DNA of 62,719 bases, taken from the NCBI GenBank assembly GCA_020446945.1, contig JAGRDS010000024.1:1-62719 (forward strand). Reading direction: 5' to 3'. Shown piece after piece: positions 28,162-37,641 of this stretch (position 1 is its first letter; the number at the start of each line of letters is the position of its first letter). Both the position numbers and the translations under genes were made by a program. The notes beneath the pieces are model-generated. The model worked only from the letters and a program-made list of their open reading frames with translations, was not told the DNA's origin and searched no databases. This DNA comes from Parvularculaceae bacterium. GTDB taxonomy: Bacteria > Pseudomonadota > Alphaproteobacteria > Caulobacterales > Parvularculaceae.

Positions 28162-28564
28162 GCCTCACGCCCTCTCGCCGGCGCGCGCCGCCGGCGCGCG
28201 GCTGGAATTTTTTTTCACGTCGTTTTTGCACCGCATCGACATTAACCATATTAGCCTTTGTTCCGTAAGCGGAAATAAACTTATCCCCCTACTTATCCTA
28301 CACCTTGCATTCGGCCTTATAACGGTTTCGCACACAAGCGACAGAAAGGAATTCCGGGAATATGGGCCGTCTGACACAATCGCGCCGCAGATCAGCGCCG
28401 AAAGCGGCGCGCGCAAGGCGAGCCGGCGCGGCGATATCTCGCGCAATGGCGAAAATGGCGATGAGGCGCGCAAACGCGCACGATTTCTCAATCCCAAACT
28501 TGCGCGGGCCGGGAACATCCCTATTCTGCAGCGCAACATTATTCCCTTCGAAAAGAGCATCCAG
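28162..28564. promoter_or_regulatory. divergent control region with short repeats
   Basis: No gene is visible in these 403 bp, although an open frame continues upstream of the mutase. An AT-rich core at about 28205-28300 contains the palindrome TTCCG-TAAG-CGGAA (28261-28274) and two copies of ACTTATCC (28279-28286 and 28291-28298) with a 12-bp period. These probably form the promoter and operator region for the mutase gene. Confidence 0.5.
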
Positions 28565-30073
28565 ATGAAATCAGACTTGCCGACGCCGCGAGCGGACCTC
28601 AAACCGAATACGCTCGCCTATGAAACGACGCCGCTGGTCAAGCCGACGGGCTTTCGCGAATACGACGCGCGCTGGATGTTCGGGCCGGAGATCAATCTTC
28701 TCGGCGTTCAGGCGCTCGGCCTCGGGCTCGGCACGCTCATCCGCGAGGCCGGAAAGGAACCGCGCATCGTCGTCGGGCATGATTTCCGCGGCTATTCGAC
28801 CTCGATCAAGCAGGCGCTTGTCGTCGGGCTGATGACCGCCGGCGTCGAAGTCAACGATATCGGCCTCGCCCTGTCGCCGGTCGCCTATTTCGCCCAGTTC
28901 GATCTCGGCGCGCCCGCCGTCGCCATGGTGACGGCTAGCCACAATGAAAACGGCTGGACCGGCGTCAAGATGGGGTATGAAAAGCCGCTGACATTCGGCC
29001 CGGATGAAATGGGGCGTTTGAAGGAAATCGTCCTCAAGGGCGAAGGGCGCGCGCATGACGGCGGCGCTTACAAATGGGTGTCCGGAATGCGCGATCGTTA
29101 TCTCGACGATCTCGCAAAGGCGGGAACAATCAAACGAAAGCTCAAGGTTGTCGCGGCCTGCGGCAACGGCACGGCCGGCGCCTATGCGCCGGAGGCGCTC
29201 GCGCGTCTCGGCGTAGAGGTCATACCGATGGACGCGGAACTCGATCATTCGTTTCCGAAATACAATCCGAATCCGGAAGATCTGGAAATGCTGCACGCGA
29301 TGCAGCGCGCTGTTAAAGAGCATGGCGCGGATCTGGCGCTCGGTTTCGACGGCGACGGAGACCGCTGCGGCGTCGTCGATGATGAGGGCGAGGAAATATT
29401 CGCCGACAAGATCGGCGTGCTGATAGCGCGTGATCTTTCCGCGCTCAAACCCGGCGCGCAATTCGTTGTTGACGTCAAATCGACGGGGCTTTTCGTCACC
29501 GACCCCGTCCTGATCGCGAATGGCGCCAAGACCGTCTACTGGAAAACCGGGCATTCCTATATCAAACGCAAGAACCACGAGCTTGGCGCGCTCGCCGGTT
29601 TCGAAAAGTCCGGCCATTTCTTCTTTAACCCGCCGCTTGGACGCGGTTACGACGACGGGCTTGTCGCGGCGACAGCGCTTTTGCAGATGCTCGACCGCAA
29701 TCCGGACAAGAAGCTTTCCGACCTTCGCAAATCGCTGCCCAAAACCTGGCAGTCGCCAACCATGTCGCCGCATTGCGCGGACGAGGCGAAATACGGCGTC
29801 GTCGAAAAAGTGGTGGAAAAGATAGAGGCGCGCGCCAGAGACGGCGGAACGGTCATCGGACAGAAGATTCGCGATGTCGTAACCGTTAACGGCGTGCGCA
29901 TCACCGCAGAAGACGGAACATGGGGCCTTGTTCGCGCTTCATCAAACAAGCCGGAGCTGGTCGTCGTCGTCGAAAGCCCGACGTCCGAAGAGAATATGCG
30001 CGCCATGTTCAACGAACTTGACGCCGTTCTTCGCGAGCATGAAGAAGTCGGCGCATATAACCAGAAAATATGA
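28565..30073 (+). CDS. manB: phosphomannomutase/phosphoglucomutase
   Basis: A 502-aa alpha-D-phosphohexomutase that moves phosphate between C6 and C1 of mannose or glucose, feeding NDP-sugar synthesis. The phosphoserine loop is TASHNENGWTGVK, the metal loop is GFDGDGDRCG, the sugar-binding loop is GFEKSGHFFF, and the phosphate-binding site is VRASSNKPELVV. Length and loops fit ManB/AlgC. The frame continues upstream, but AAGAG lies before this ATG and homology begins here. Confidence 0.92.
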   Translation: MKSDLPTPRADLKPNTLAYETTPLVKPTGFREYDARWMFGPEINLLGVQALGLGLGTLIREAGKEPRIVVGHDFRGYSTSIKQALVVGLMTAGVEVNDIGLALSPVAYFAQFDLGAPAVAMVTASHNENGWTGVKMGYEKPLTFGPDEMGRLKEIVLKGEGRAHDGGAYKWVSGMRDRYLDDLAKAGTIKRKLKVVAACGNGTAGAYAPEALARLGVEVIPMDAELDHSFPKYNPNPEDLEMLHAMQRAVKEHGADLALGFDGDGDRCGVVDDEGEEIFADKIGVLIARDLSALKPGAQFVVDVKSTGLFVTDPVLIANGAKTVYWKTGHSYIKRKNHELGALAGFEKSGHFFFNPPLGRGYDDGLVAATALLQMLDRNPDKKLSDLRKSLPKTWQSPTMSPHCADEAKYGVVEKVVEKIEARARDGGTVIGQKIRDVVTVNGVRITAEDGTWGLVRASSNKPELVVVVESPTSEENMRAMFNELDAVLREHEEVGAYNQKI

Positions 30074-30084
30074 GGCGAGGCCGC

Positions 30085-31005
30085 ATGAGAATCATCGACG
30101 CCGTGCGATCCGCGCTTCTGGCTGCAATGTTCGCACTTGGCGCTTGCGGAAACCCGCAAGCCTCCGTCGCGGCGAATGCGCCGAAAGTTGCGGCCGGCCC
30201 CGCGATGTGGCGCGTCAGCGACGAGGATTCGACGGCGTATCTTTTCGGAACGTTCCATATTCTGCCGAGAGACGCGAAATGGATAACGCCGGCGTTTGAA
30301 GACGCAATGCGCGAAACCGGCGTGACGGTGACGGAAGTCGACGCCAAAAGCCCGGCGGCGCAGACCGAGATGACCCGGCTTGTTCAGGAACTGGGGCTCA
30401 ATCCGCCCGGCGTGACGCTGACAGCCCTTCTCGGCCCGACGCGCGCGGTGCGTTTTTCAGCGATCGCAGAACGCTACGGCCTGAAAATGTCCGCGTTCGA
30501 ACCGATGAAGCCGTGGCTTGCAATGATCTCGCTTTCCGTCGCGATCATGCAAAAGGAAGGGTTCGACGCCGACAGCGGCGCGGAAGAAGCGGTCATGGAG
30601 CGCGCGGCGATCGAAAAAGACCGAATCACCCACCTTGAAACCGCAGAATATCAGATAAAGGCTCTCGCCAGTCTCAGCGAAGACGAAATTCTCGCCGACT
30701 TTGACGCCTCGCTGCACGAGTACGAAGAGTTCGACGTTTATTCGCGGCGCATGCTTGACGCCTGGATCACCGGAGACGTCGAAAGGCTGGATGAGGAAAC
30801 GCTCTCCGAGATGCGCAGGAAAGCGCCGGGCGCCTATCGCATACTGATTACCGAAAGAAATGCGAATTGGGCACGCGAAATCGAGGAGATGATGGCGCGC
30901 GATGAAAACTATTTCATCGCGGTCGGCGCCGGGCACCTGATCGGCGCGGGAAGCGTTGTCGAAATGCTGAAAGAAAAAGGCTACGCCGTCGAGCGCGTTC
31001 AATAA
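30085..31005 (+). CDS. TraB/GumN family lipoprotein
   Basis: A 306-aa protein with a lipoprotein-type signal (FALGACG). The TraB/GumN fold is marked by YLFGTFHILP near the start, with its GxxH histidine, and AVGAGHLIGAGS near the end with the second GxxH. Relatives are proposed metal-dependent proteases (TIKI-like); GumN lies in xanthan gene clusters but is not required for the pathway. The ATG five codons after the mutase stop has GAGGCGAGG ahead of it. Confidence 0.85.
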   Translation: MRIIDAVRSALLAAMFALGACGNPQASVAANAPKVAAGPAMWRVSDEDSTAYLFGTFHILPRDAKWITPAFEDAMRETGVTVTEVDAKSPAAQTEMTRLVQELGLNPPGVTLTALLGPTRAVRFSAIAERYGLKMSAFEPMKPWLAMISLSVAIMQKEGFDADSGAEEAVMERAAIEKDRITHLETAEYQIKALASLSEDEILADFDASLHEYEEFDVYSRRMLDAWITGDVERLDEETLSEMRRKAPGAYRILITERNANWAREIEEMMARDENYFIAVGAGHLIGAGSVVEMLKEKGYAVERVQ

Positions 31006-31009
31006 CAGC

Positions 31010-31999
31010 TCAGACAAAGGCCGGAGCACGCTCGGCCATCGCCTCAAGCGCGCGATCGAGAATATCGGGCGGCGTCGCAGCGCCCTGCTCGGAGAGCATG
31101 CGCCGCCAGGATTTGGCGCCCGGACGGGCGTGGAACAGCCCCAGCATGTGCCGCGTGACATGATGCGGCGCGACGCCGTCTCGCGCTTGCGCCTTAACGT
31201 ATGCGGACATTTCGCGCACGACGGCGTCGATCTCAGGCGATGGCGCGCGCACGCCGAAAATCATCCCGTCGGCTCCCGCCAGCAAGGCCGGCTCTCCATA
31301 GGCCGCGCGCCCGAGCATGACCCCGTCGAATTCCTCAAGATGCGCCGCAGCCGCTTCCAGAGTTTCGATCCCTCCGTTCAGGACCACGGTCAATCCGGGG
31401 CGTTCGCGCTTGAGCCTTCGAACGATTTCATAGTCGAGGGGCGGGATTTCGCGATTTTCCTTCGGGCTGAGGCCTTCCAGCCACGCTTTGCGCGCATGGA
31501 CGATAAACACCTCGCAGCCGGCCGCAGACACTGCGTCGACGAGGGCGAACAGGCTCTCATCGGGGGACTGATCATCGACCCCTATCCGGCATTTTACGGT
31601 AACGGGAATCTTAACGCTGTCCCGCATTGACGCGACGCACTCGGCGACGAGGCCAGGCGTCTTCATCAGGCACGCGCCGAACGCGCCTGACCGGACCCGG
31701 TCGGACGGGCAGCCGACATTGAGGTTCACCTCATCATAGCCGAAATCCTCGCCAATCCGCGCCGCTTCCGCGAGCGACGACGGGTCCGATCCGCCCACCT
31801 GCAACGCGACGGGGTGTTCGACGGGCGAAAACCCCAGCAGCCGTTCGCGATCGCCGCGGATCGCGGCCTCCGCAACGATCATCTCGGTGTAAAGGCGGGC
31901 GTGTTTCGTAAGCAGGCGGTGCAAAAAACGGCAATGACGATCGGTGCCGTCCATCATCGGCGCGACGCAAAATCGCCATTCATTCGTGATCTTTGTCAT
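31010..31999 (-). CDS. dusA: tRNA-dihydrouridine(20/20a) synthase
   Basis: A 329-aa flavin enzyme that reduces U20/U20a in the tRNA D-loop. It has the start APMMDGTDRHCR, the Dus signature NLNVGCPSDRVRSGAFGA with the catalytic cysteine, and VKCRIGVDD. RMLGLFHARPGAKSWRR-like sequence near the C-terminus is DusA-specific. It is a housekeeping gene inside the glycan locus, facing the TraB-like gene with four bases between the stops. Confidence 0.94.
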   Translation of the reverse strand: MTKITNEWRFCVAPMMDGTDRHCRFLHRLLTKHARLYTEMIVAEAAIRGDRERLLGFSPVEHPVALQVGGSDPSSLAEAARIGEDFGYDEVNLNVGCPSDRVRSGAFGACLMKTPGLVAECVASMRDSVKIPVTVKCRIGVDDQSPDESLFALVDAVSAAGCEVFIVHARKAWLEGLSPKENREIPPLDYEIVRRLKRERPGLTVVLNGGIETLEAAAAHLEEFDGVMLGRAAYGEPALLAGADGMIFGVRAPSPEIDAVVREMSAYVKAQARDGVAPHHVTRHMLGLFHARPGAKSWRRMLSEQGAATPPDILDRALEAMAERAPAFV

Positions 32000-32234
32000 T
32001 CGGTTTCCGCCCGCCGCGTCACATCATAAGGATGGTAAATGAGCAAGGTCCGCCGCCCGAATGTCGCGTTTTCCCCTAGGAGCGGGTGAAAATGGCTATG
32101 TCACAACCGTTAGGTGGATGGTCAAACTTATTAACAAGCTGTAAACAACTTTTTGTGCGTCTGCGAAGGGGCGCACCGGCTTGGTACAGGCTTTGCAGCG
32201 GCAGCGCCCAAACCAAGTCAGCCTGGGGGTTTGA

Positions 32235-34811
32235 GTGCAAGACCAACTGCGTATTCTGGTAACCGGCGGAGCCGGATTTATCGGCTCTCACCTTGTGGAT
32301 AAACTCCTTTCACAAGGTCATTACGTCACCTGCCTCGACAATCTGGATACTGGCTTCAAAAGCAATCTCGGTGCGGCGTTCGCCTCGCCGCGGTTCAAAT
32401 TCGTTCTCGGAGACGTGCGGGAGAGCCTGCCCGACGAGACGTTCGACCAGATCTATAATCTGGCTTGCCCGGCCTCTCCGCCGCAATACCAGCGCGATTC
32501 GATCGGTACGATGAAAACGAGCGTTCTCGGGGCGATCAGCGTCCTCGAATACGCCAGAAAAACCGGCGCGCGCGTGCTTCAGGCGTCGACAAGCGAAGTC
32601 TACGGCGATCCGGATATCCACCCCCAGCCGGAAGAATATGTCGGACTGGTTAACTGTTCCGGGCCGCGCGCCTGCTACGACGAGGGCAAACGCGCTGCGG
32701 AAACGCTGTTTTACGACTATCACCGCCAGCACGAAGTCGAAATTCGCGTTGCGCGCATTTTCAATACCTACGGACCTCGCATGAGCCCGGAAGACGGGCG
32801 CTGCATACCGAATTTTCTTGCCCAGGCGTTAACGCTGAAGCCGATCACCGTTTACGGCGCCGGCTCGCAGACGCGGTCCTTCTGCTATATCGACGATCTC
32901 GTCGACGGCCTTATCAAGCTGATGAATGCGGAAGGCGGGCGCATCGGCCCGATCAATCTCGGAAATCCCGTCGAACACACGGTTCTCGAACTTGCAAGAA
33001 TAATTAAGGATCGTACGGCATCCTCCTCGGAGATCGTATTGAAGGAACTGCCGGCTGATGATCCGAAAATCAGACGTCCGAACATCAGCAAAGCGGAAAG
33101 AGACCTTGGCTGGCTTCCTTCGACAACCCTGCTTGACGGTCTCGACAAGACCATCGACTGGTTTGTAGCGAAACTATCCGGTGCGCCCGAACCGCAAAGC
33201 AAAGCGGCGCTGGCGCGAATTGAAGAAGCAGCAGCGAATGATCGCATTGCGCCGATCAATCCGTTCAGGAAGCCGATGACGAACAACACCGCCTCCGCCA
33301 CCATTCTTCCGGTCGAAGACGCCGGCGAAAATTCCGTCGCCGTCATCGGCGGCGGGCCCGCCGGCCTTACCGCCGCTTACGAGCTGCAAAAGCACAGCGG
33401 CGACGGCCATCAACCGATCGTATTCGAAGCTTCCGACCAGGTCGGCGGCATTTCGCGCACTGCGATGTATAAAGGCTTTCGCTTTGATATCGGCGGCCAC
33501 CGGTTTTTCACGAAGGTGAAAGAAGTCGAAGCGCTCTGGCATGAGGTCGGCGGCGAGGATTTCGTTTTGCGCCCGCGCATGAGCCGCATTTTCTACCGCG
33601 GGAAATATTACGATTATCCGCTGAAAATCTTCAACGCCCTGTCGAATATGGGGCCGATTGAAGCCATGCAGATTATGCTCAGCTATTTCAAATGGCAGGT
33701 GAGCCCGTTCAAGGAAGAAGAAAATTTCGAGCAGTGGGTCACCAACAGGTTCGGTCGACGCCTGTTCCAGCACTTCTTCAAATCCTATACTGAAAAAGTC
33801 TGGGGCATTCCCTGCACCGAGATCCGCGCCGATTGGGCCGCGCAACGCATCAAGAACCTTTCGCTGACCAAAGCGGTTCTCAACGCCCTGACGGGCGCCA
33901 ACGACACGACAAGCCTCATCGAGGAATTCGAATATCCGCGCCTCGGCCCCGGCCAGATGTGGGAGCGGTTCCGCGACAAGGTCCGCAGCCAGGGCGGCCA
34001 GGTCCGCATGCAAAGCGCGGTTACGAAAGTTATTCGCAACGGCGAGCGCGTCGAGGCGATCGAGGTCGTAGATTATTCAGGACCCAAAACGCGCAATTAC
34101 CGCATGCGCGCCGATCACTTCGTCAATTCGATGGCGATCAAGGATCTGATCCACGCATTCGATCCGCCGCCGCCGCCGCATGTGGTAAGGGCCGCAGACC
34201 GGTTGAAGTATCGCGACTTCCTAATCGTCACGCTGGTGCTGGATCATCCCGACCCCTTCCCGGACAACTGGATCTATATCCATTCGCCGGAGGTCGATGT
34301 CGGGCGTATCCAGAACTTCCGCTCATGGTCGCCGGAAATGGTTCCCGACCCGTCCAAGGCTTCGATCGGCATGGAATATTTCTGCCACGAAGGCGACGGG
34401 CTGTGGGCGAGCGATGATGAAACGCTGATTGCGCAGGCGGCGAAGGAGCTTGAATATCTCGGCCTCGCCAAAAAAGAAGACGTGGTCGACGGAACGGTAA
34501 TCCGTCAGCCGAAAGCCTATCCCGTTTACGACGGCGAATATCGCGAAGCGCTGGATATCGTTCAGAACTGGCTGTTGACGCTTGAGAATTTCCAGACCGT
34601 CGGGCGCAACGGCATGCATCGCTACAACAACCAAGACCACTCAATGCTGACAGCGATGCTGGCGGCGAAGAACATACTCGGCGAAGAGCACGATATCTGG
34701 AACGTCAATGTCGAACGTTCGTATCATGAGGACTTCACCGTCGATGAAAAGAAAGACGCGGTGGATGTGAAGGCGGAACGCGAAAAAGCGCGGTCGAGCG
34801 CCGCCGCCTGA
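32235..34811 (+). CDS. UDP-glucuronate decarboxylase fused to FAD-dependent oxidoreductase
   Basis: One 858-aa frame holds two full enzymes. Residues 1-315 are UDP-xylose synthase: GGAGFIGSHLVDKL, NLACPASPPQYQ, the YxxxK in RACYDEGKRAAETL, and ARIFNTYGPRM. A linker of about 50 residues follows. Residues 365-858 are a COG1232-type flavoprotein: IGGGPAGLTAAYEL, QVGGISRT and RYNNQDHSMLTAM. The start is GTG after GGGGG. Codon 348 (33276) is an ATG with AGGAA just ahead, so the second domain may also be made alone. The flavoprotein reaction is unknown. Confidence 0.9.
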   Translation: MQDQLRILVTGGAGFIGSHLVDKLLSQGHYVTCLDNLDTGFKSNLGAAFASPRFKFVLGDVRESLPDETFDQIYNLACPASPPQYQRDSIGTMKTSVLGAISVLEYARKTGARVLQASTSEVYGDPDIHPQPEEYVGLVNCSGPRACYDEGKRAAETLFYDYHRQHEVEIRVARIFNTYGPRMSPEDGRCIPNFLAQALTLKPITVYGAGSQTRSFCYIDDLVDGLIKLMNAEGGRIGPINLGNPVEHTVLELARIIKDRTASSSEIVLKELPADDPKIRRPNISKAERDLGWLPSTTLLDGLDKTIDWFVAKLSGAPEPQSKAALARIEEAAANDRIAPINPFRKPMTNNTASATILPVEDAGENSVAVIGGGPAGLTAAYELQKHSGDGHQPIVFEASDQVGGISRTAMYKGFRFDIGGHRFFTKVKEVEALWHEVGGEDFVLRPRMSRIFYRGKYYDYPLKIFNALSNMGPIEAMQIMLSYFKWQVSPFKEEENFEQWVTNRFGRRLFQHFFKSYTEKVWGIPCTEIRADWAAQRIKNLSLTKAVLNALTGANDTTSLIEEFEYPRLGPGQMWERFRDKVRSQGGQVRMQSAVTKVIRNGERVEAIEVVDYSGPKTRNYRMRADHFVNSMAIKDLIHAFDPPPPPHVVRAADRLKYRDFLIVTLVLDHPDPFPDNWIYIHSPEVDVGRIQNFRSWSPEMVPDPSKASIGMEYFCHEGDGLWASDDETLIAQAAKELEYLGLAKKEDVVDGTVIRQPKAYPVYDGEYREALDIVQNWLLTLENFQTVGRNGMHRYNNQDHSMLTAMLAAKNILGEEHDIWNVNVERSYHEDFTVDEKKDAVDVKAEREKARSSAAA

Positions 34812-34841
34812 ACCCGATAACAAAAAGTCGATCAAAAACAG

Positions 34842-34870
34842 GAGCGCCCGCAACGGGCGCTCTTTTTTTT
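34842..34870 (+). terminator. Rho-independent terminator, probably two-way
   Basis: A 9-bp stem (GAGCGCCCG with CGGGCGCTC), a CAA loop and eight T follow the fusion gene. On the minus strand the stem is followed by CTGTTTTTG, so it probably also ends the opposing six-gene operon, whose last stop lies five bases away. Confidence 0.92.
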
Positions 34871-34874
34871 GTTT

Positions 34875-36398
34875 TCAATCGCCTTCCGGCGCGTCCGGGG
34901 CGCAGGGCGCGCCGTCCGGGTTCCGGTCGAGGCGAATCAGCGACACGGCATTCGGCTTTTCGACAATCTTTCGCACTTTTGAGCCGAGAAAATCCGAGGC
35001 GCCGGAGCGTCTGATCAGCGAGTGCATCCAGTTTCCCCGCGGCGGCTCCTGTGAAGAGATCACGCAACCGGAAACTTCTATTTTTTTTATCGTGTTGGCC
35101 TTGAAATACAGCACGCCCGGCGGCGCGTTCAAATCGCTGCGCACGCGCCTTGATATTTCGTCCCTGCTCCAGCGCTTCATCAGCAGGAGGTGACGCGCGC
35201 GAAATGCAGTCAGCGGATCGGTGAAAACGGGTTCATCCGCCGCCTCGACATGGCGGACGAAAATGCGCGCTTCAGAATACTCCTTATAGCTCGTAAACTC
35301 TTCACTCGCTGCATTCGTGAACAAAATAGCCGACATCGCAGCCGCGCCCATCCGAAATCCATACTTCCGTCGCAGAGCCGCAATTGAAAAAGCGCACAGC
35401 AGGACGACGAAATACGGGAAGATCGGATAGTATCGCGGCAGCGCCAGATTAAATCCGACCGCAGCGATAGGAACACACACCAGAGAAACGACGCCGAAAA
35501 CAAAAATAGGCTTCACCGCGCGCTTGTCGGCAAACATGCCGGCGCCGCGCGCCAGAGCCGCCAGCACAACGCCGATCGCCAGAACCGGTGTCGTCAATGG
35601 GTCGCTGAATATGTCTTTCACCGGCGTTATGGCGCGCTGCCACAAGGGAGCGTACATCGGCTTCGCCGCCCCCCAGCCAGATACGCGGTGATTGAGATCT
35701 ATCTTGTATCTGTAGAATGGATCGCCGGCGGCGATCGCGTAAACAATCCACTCGGCGGCAAGGACCGAACCGAACCCTACGCCCAACGCGGCCCATGTCA
35801 GCAAAATCTGGCGGCGCGATACCAAGGCCAATACGGCGAAAGCCGCCATCATCGCGAGCGTCTGCTCGCGGATCGTCCAGGCGAGGCCGATCGCGGCGCC
35901 GGCCGATGCGAGCAGCAAAAGCCGTCGCCGTTCCTGTTCCGCTGCGACGTACAGCCAGCAACCCAAAGCGCAGAAAAACGCTTCCGGTCCGTAAACCGCA
36001 ATCTCCATCGGCTTGGAGACGAAAAACGCTGAAGTCGCGACAAGGGTCGCGGCGAGGACCGCTTCCGCCAGCGACAGATAACGGCGCGCAAAATAAAAGG
36101 TCAGGAAAACCAGCCCGGCGGAATAGATGATGTTGGGAAGCGTCGCAGTGAATTCATTCGATCCGAAAAGGAAAAAGAATAACGCCATCGGAAGAACGAA
36201 CAGATGGCGCAGCGCCCAATGCGTATCGCCGAGAAACGGGCCTGTCTCCCGCCAGCGCATGGCGTATCTGACGTAACGCTCGGCGTCGCCCAACGGGCCT
36301 AATCCCTGCCAGTAATAGGCGGCGCTTACTAAAAACACCAATAATACCAGAAGCGCCGGCTTCAATCCGTCCGGTTTCATTGAATCTGTTATTTTCAT
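34875..36398 (-). CDS. GT-C membrane glycosyltransferase (GT39/PMT-like)
   Basis: A 507-aa protein with about ten membrane helices, then a soluble C-terminal domain from about residue 385. DAERYVRYAMRWRETGP in the first external loop carries the acidic motif expected for GT-C enzymes, which use polyprenyl-phosphate sugars. WTIREQTLAM lies in the membrane core. It is the last gene of the minus-strand operon. Donor and acceptor are unknown; the DPM1-like GT2 of the same operon could make its lipid-linked donor. Confidence 0.78.
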   Translation of the reverse strand: MKITDSMKPDGLKPALLVLLVFLVSAAYYWQGLGPLGDAERYVRYAMRWRETGPFLGDTHWALRHLFVLPMALFFFLFGSNEFTATLPNIIYSAGLVFLTFYFARRYLSLAEAVLAATLVATSAFFVSKPMEIAVYGPEAFFCALGCWLYVAAEQERRRLLLLASAGAAIGLAWTIREQTLAMMAAFAVLALVSRRQILLTWAALGVGFGSVLAAEWIVYAIAAGDPFYRYKIDLNHRVSGWGAAKPMYAPLWQRAITPVKDIFSDPLTTPVLAIGVVLAALARGAGMFADKRAVKPIFVFGVVSLVCVPIAAVGFNLALPRYYPIFPYFVVLLCAFSIAALRRKYGFRMGAAAMSAILFTNAASEEFTSYKEYSEARIFVRHVEAADEPVFTDPLTAFRARHLLLMKRWSRDEISRRVRSDLNAPPGVLYFKANTIKKIEVSGCVISSQEPPRGNWMHSLIRRSGASDFLGSKVRKIVEKPNAVSLIRLDRNPDGAPCAPDAPEGD

Positions 36399-36455
36399 TT
36401 GCTTGATTCTAGCTGGAGCGAGATTTCCGTCAACAAATACTCACCCGGCGCCGGG

Positions 36456-37529
36456 TCATGCGGCGGCGCTTCTTTCTTCGCCGCTTTCGCCGCCGTGCGG
36501 CGCCCGACGCCGCAAGCGAAAGGCGATCGCGACAAGGACGAAAGTCACCGCCGCATAGACGTAATAAAGCTGGTGAAACGCGACCCCCGACAAAGTGAAA
36601 CCAATACCGCAGTTCTCATGAAAAAACCGGATCAACTTTCGATTGGCGACGATGACCACCAGGGTCATGAACGCGGCGCCCGCGAAAGCATACGGCCAGG
36701 CATGGGGCAAAGCCGCGCAAAGAAGGCTCAATATCCAAAAAGCGGCGAACACGGACTTGACGCGCTCACCTGTCGACACGTTGAGATCGTCGCTCATGCC
36801 GCGACCGCTGACGATCAATTCCGACCAGGGTATGGCGCGCTGGAAAATATCCGTGCGGACAACCTCCGTCAGCGTCCAGCGCTTCAGATGCGTTGCGAGC
36901 ATTGTCGGCGCGAGGCGAATCCGCCAGCCGGCGGCGCGCATACGGTAGCCGAATTCGATATCCTCGATAGAGGGCCGGCCATATCTGGCGCCGTCAAAGC
37001 CGCCAAGTTCGAGATAAACCGCACGCCGGATGGCGCCGCACCCGGACCAGAAACTGTCGGACTCCTGACGTCCGCGCTGATGGTAATAGCGATGGACAAG
37101 ATTTTTATATTGCGAAGCGAAATTTCGCGCCGGCGGATTGGCGTCATAGGAGCCGAAGACGGCGGCGACTTTCTCATCGTCAAAGGACGCTTTAAGCACT
37201 TTTACGCTGTCGTCGTGCGCGACGACATCCGCATCGACAAGCCACAATACATCGCCCTTCGCGATTTTCGCCGCGTGATTGCGCGCCGCGCCCGGGCCGC
37301 CATTCTGCTCCATTACGATAACGCTTGCGCCCAAGCGCTTCGCGGTTTCGACATTTGTCGGGTCCGGCGAACAATCATCGACGACGATTACTTCCAGGAT
37401 TTCTCCGCGATCGCGCATGGCGACGAGCGGCGGCAAGGATTTCTCCAGATAATGCGCAGCATTATAGGCGGGCATTATGACGCTGACCGTCGGTTCGCCG
37501 ATATTCGGCGGTCGTTCTTTTTCAGTCAC
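36456..37529 (-). CDS. glycosyltransferase family 2, membrane-associated
   Basis: A 357-aa inverting GT-A transferase. It has VSVIMPAYNAAHYLEKSL, VVDDCSPD, LVDADVVAHDD (the DxD), and WSGCGAIRRAVYLELGGFD with SIEDIEFGYRM (the ED base region). Three or four hydrophobic segments at the C-terminus tie it to the membrane. AAGGGGG six bases before a GTG sets the start; longer starts at ATG or TTG lack such a site. It belongs to the minus-strand operon. Confidence 0.87.
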   Translation of the reverse strand: MTEKERPPNIGEPTVSVIMPAYNAAHYLEKSLPPLVAMRDRGEILEVIVVDDCSPDPTNVETAKRLGASVIVMEQNGGPGAARNHAAKIAKGDVLWLVDADVVAHDDSVKVLKASFDDEKVAAVFGSYDANPPARNFASQYKNLVHRYYHQRGRQESDSFWSGCGAIRRAVYLELGGFDGARYGRPSIEDIEFGYRMRAAGWRIRLAPTMLATHLKRWTLTEVVRTDIFQRAIPWSELIVSGRGMSDDLNVSTGERVKSVFAAFWILSLLCAALPHAWPYAFAGAAFMTLVVIVANRKLIRFFHENCGIGFTLSGVAFHQLYYVYAAVTFVLVAIAFRLRRRAPHGGESGEERSAAA

Positions 37530-37641
37530 GGGCGCCCCCTTCAATGCTCCGCCATTCATTCCATTGCGTGAGCGCAAACGCAAACAATCTCATCAGTATC
37601 CGTCCCTCGCCAGTTCCCGATCGGCCGTAATTAAACCGTTC

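Noticed and set aside
28279..28298. ACTTATCC repeats as DnaA boxes
   Set aside because: They match TTATCCACA at only part of the positions, and no origin-type genes or clusters are nearby; kept as repeats of unknown use.
28571..29773. 400-codon open frame on the minus strand
   Set aside because: It lies wholly antisense to the phosphohexomutase, has no ribosome site or known domain, and such frames are common opposite GC-rich genes.
36399..37571. 390-codon open frame on the plus strand
   Set aside because: Antisense shadow of a GT2 gene that has clear motifs and a ribosome site.
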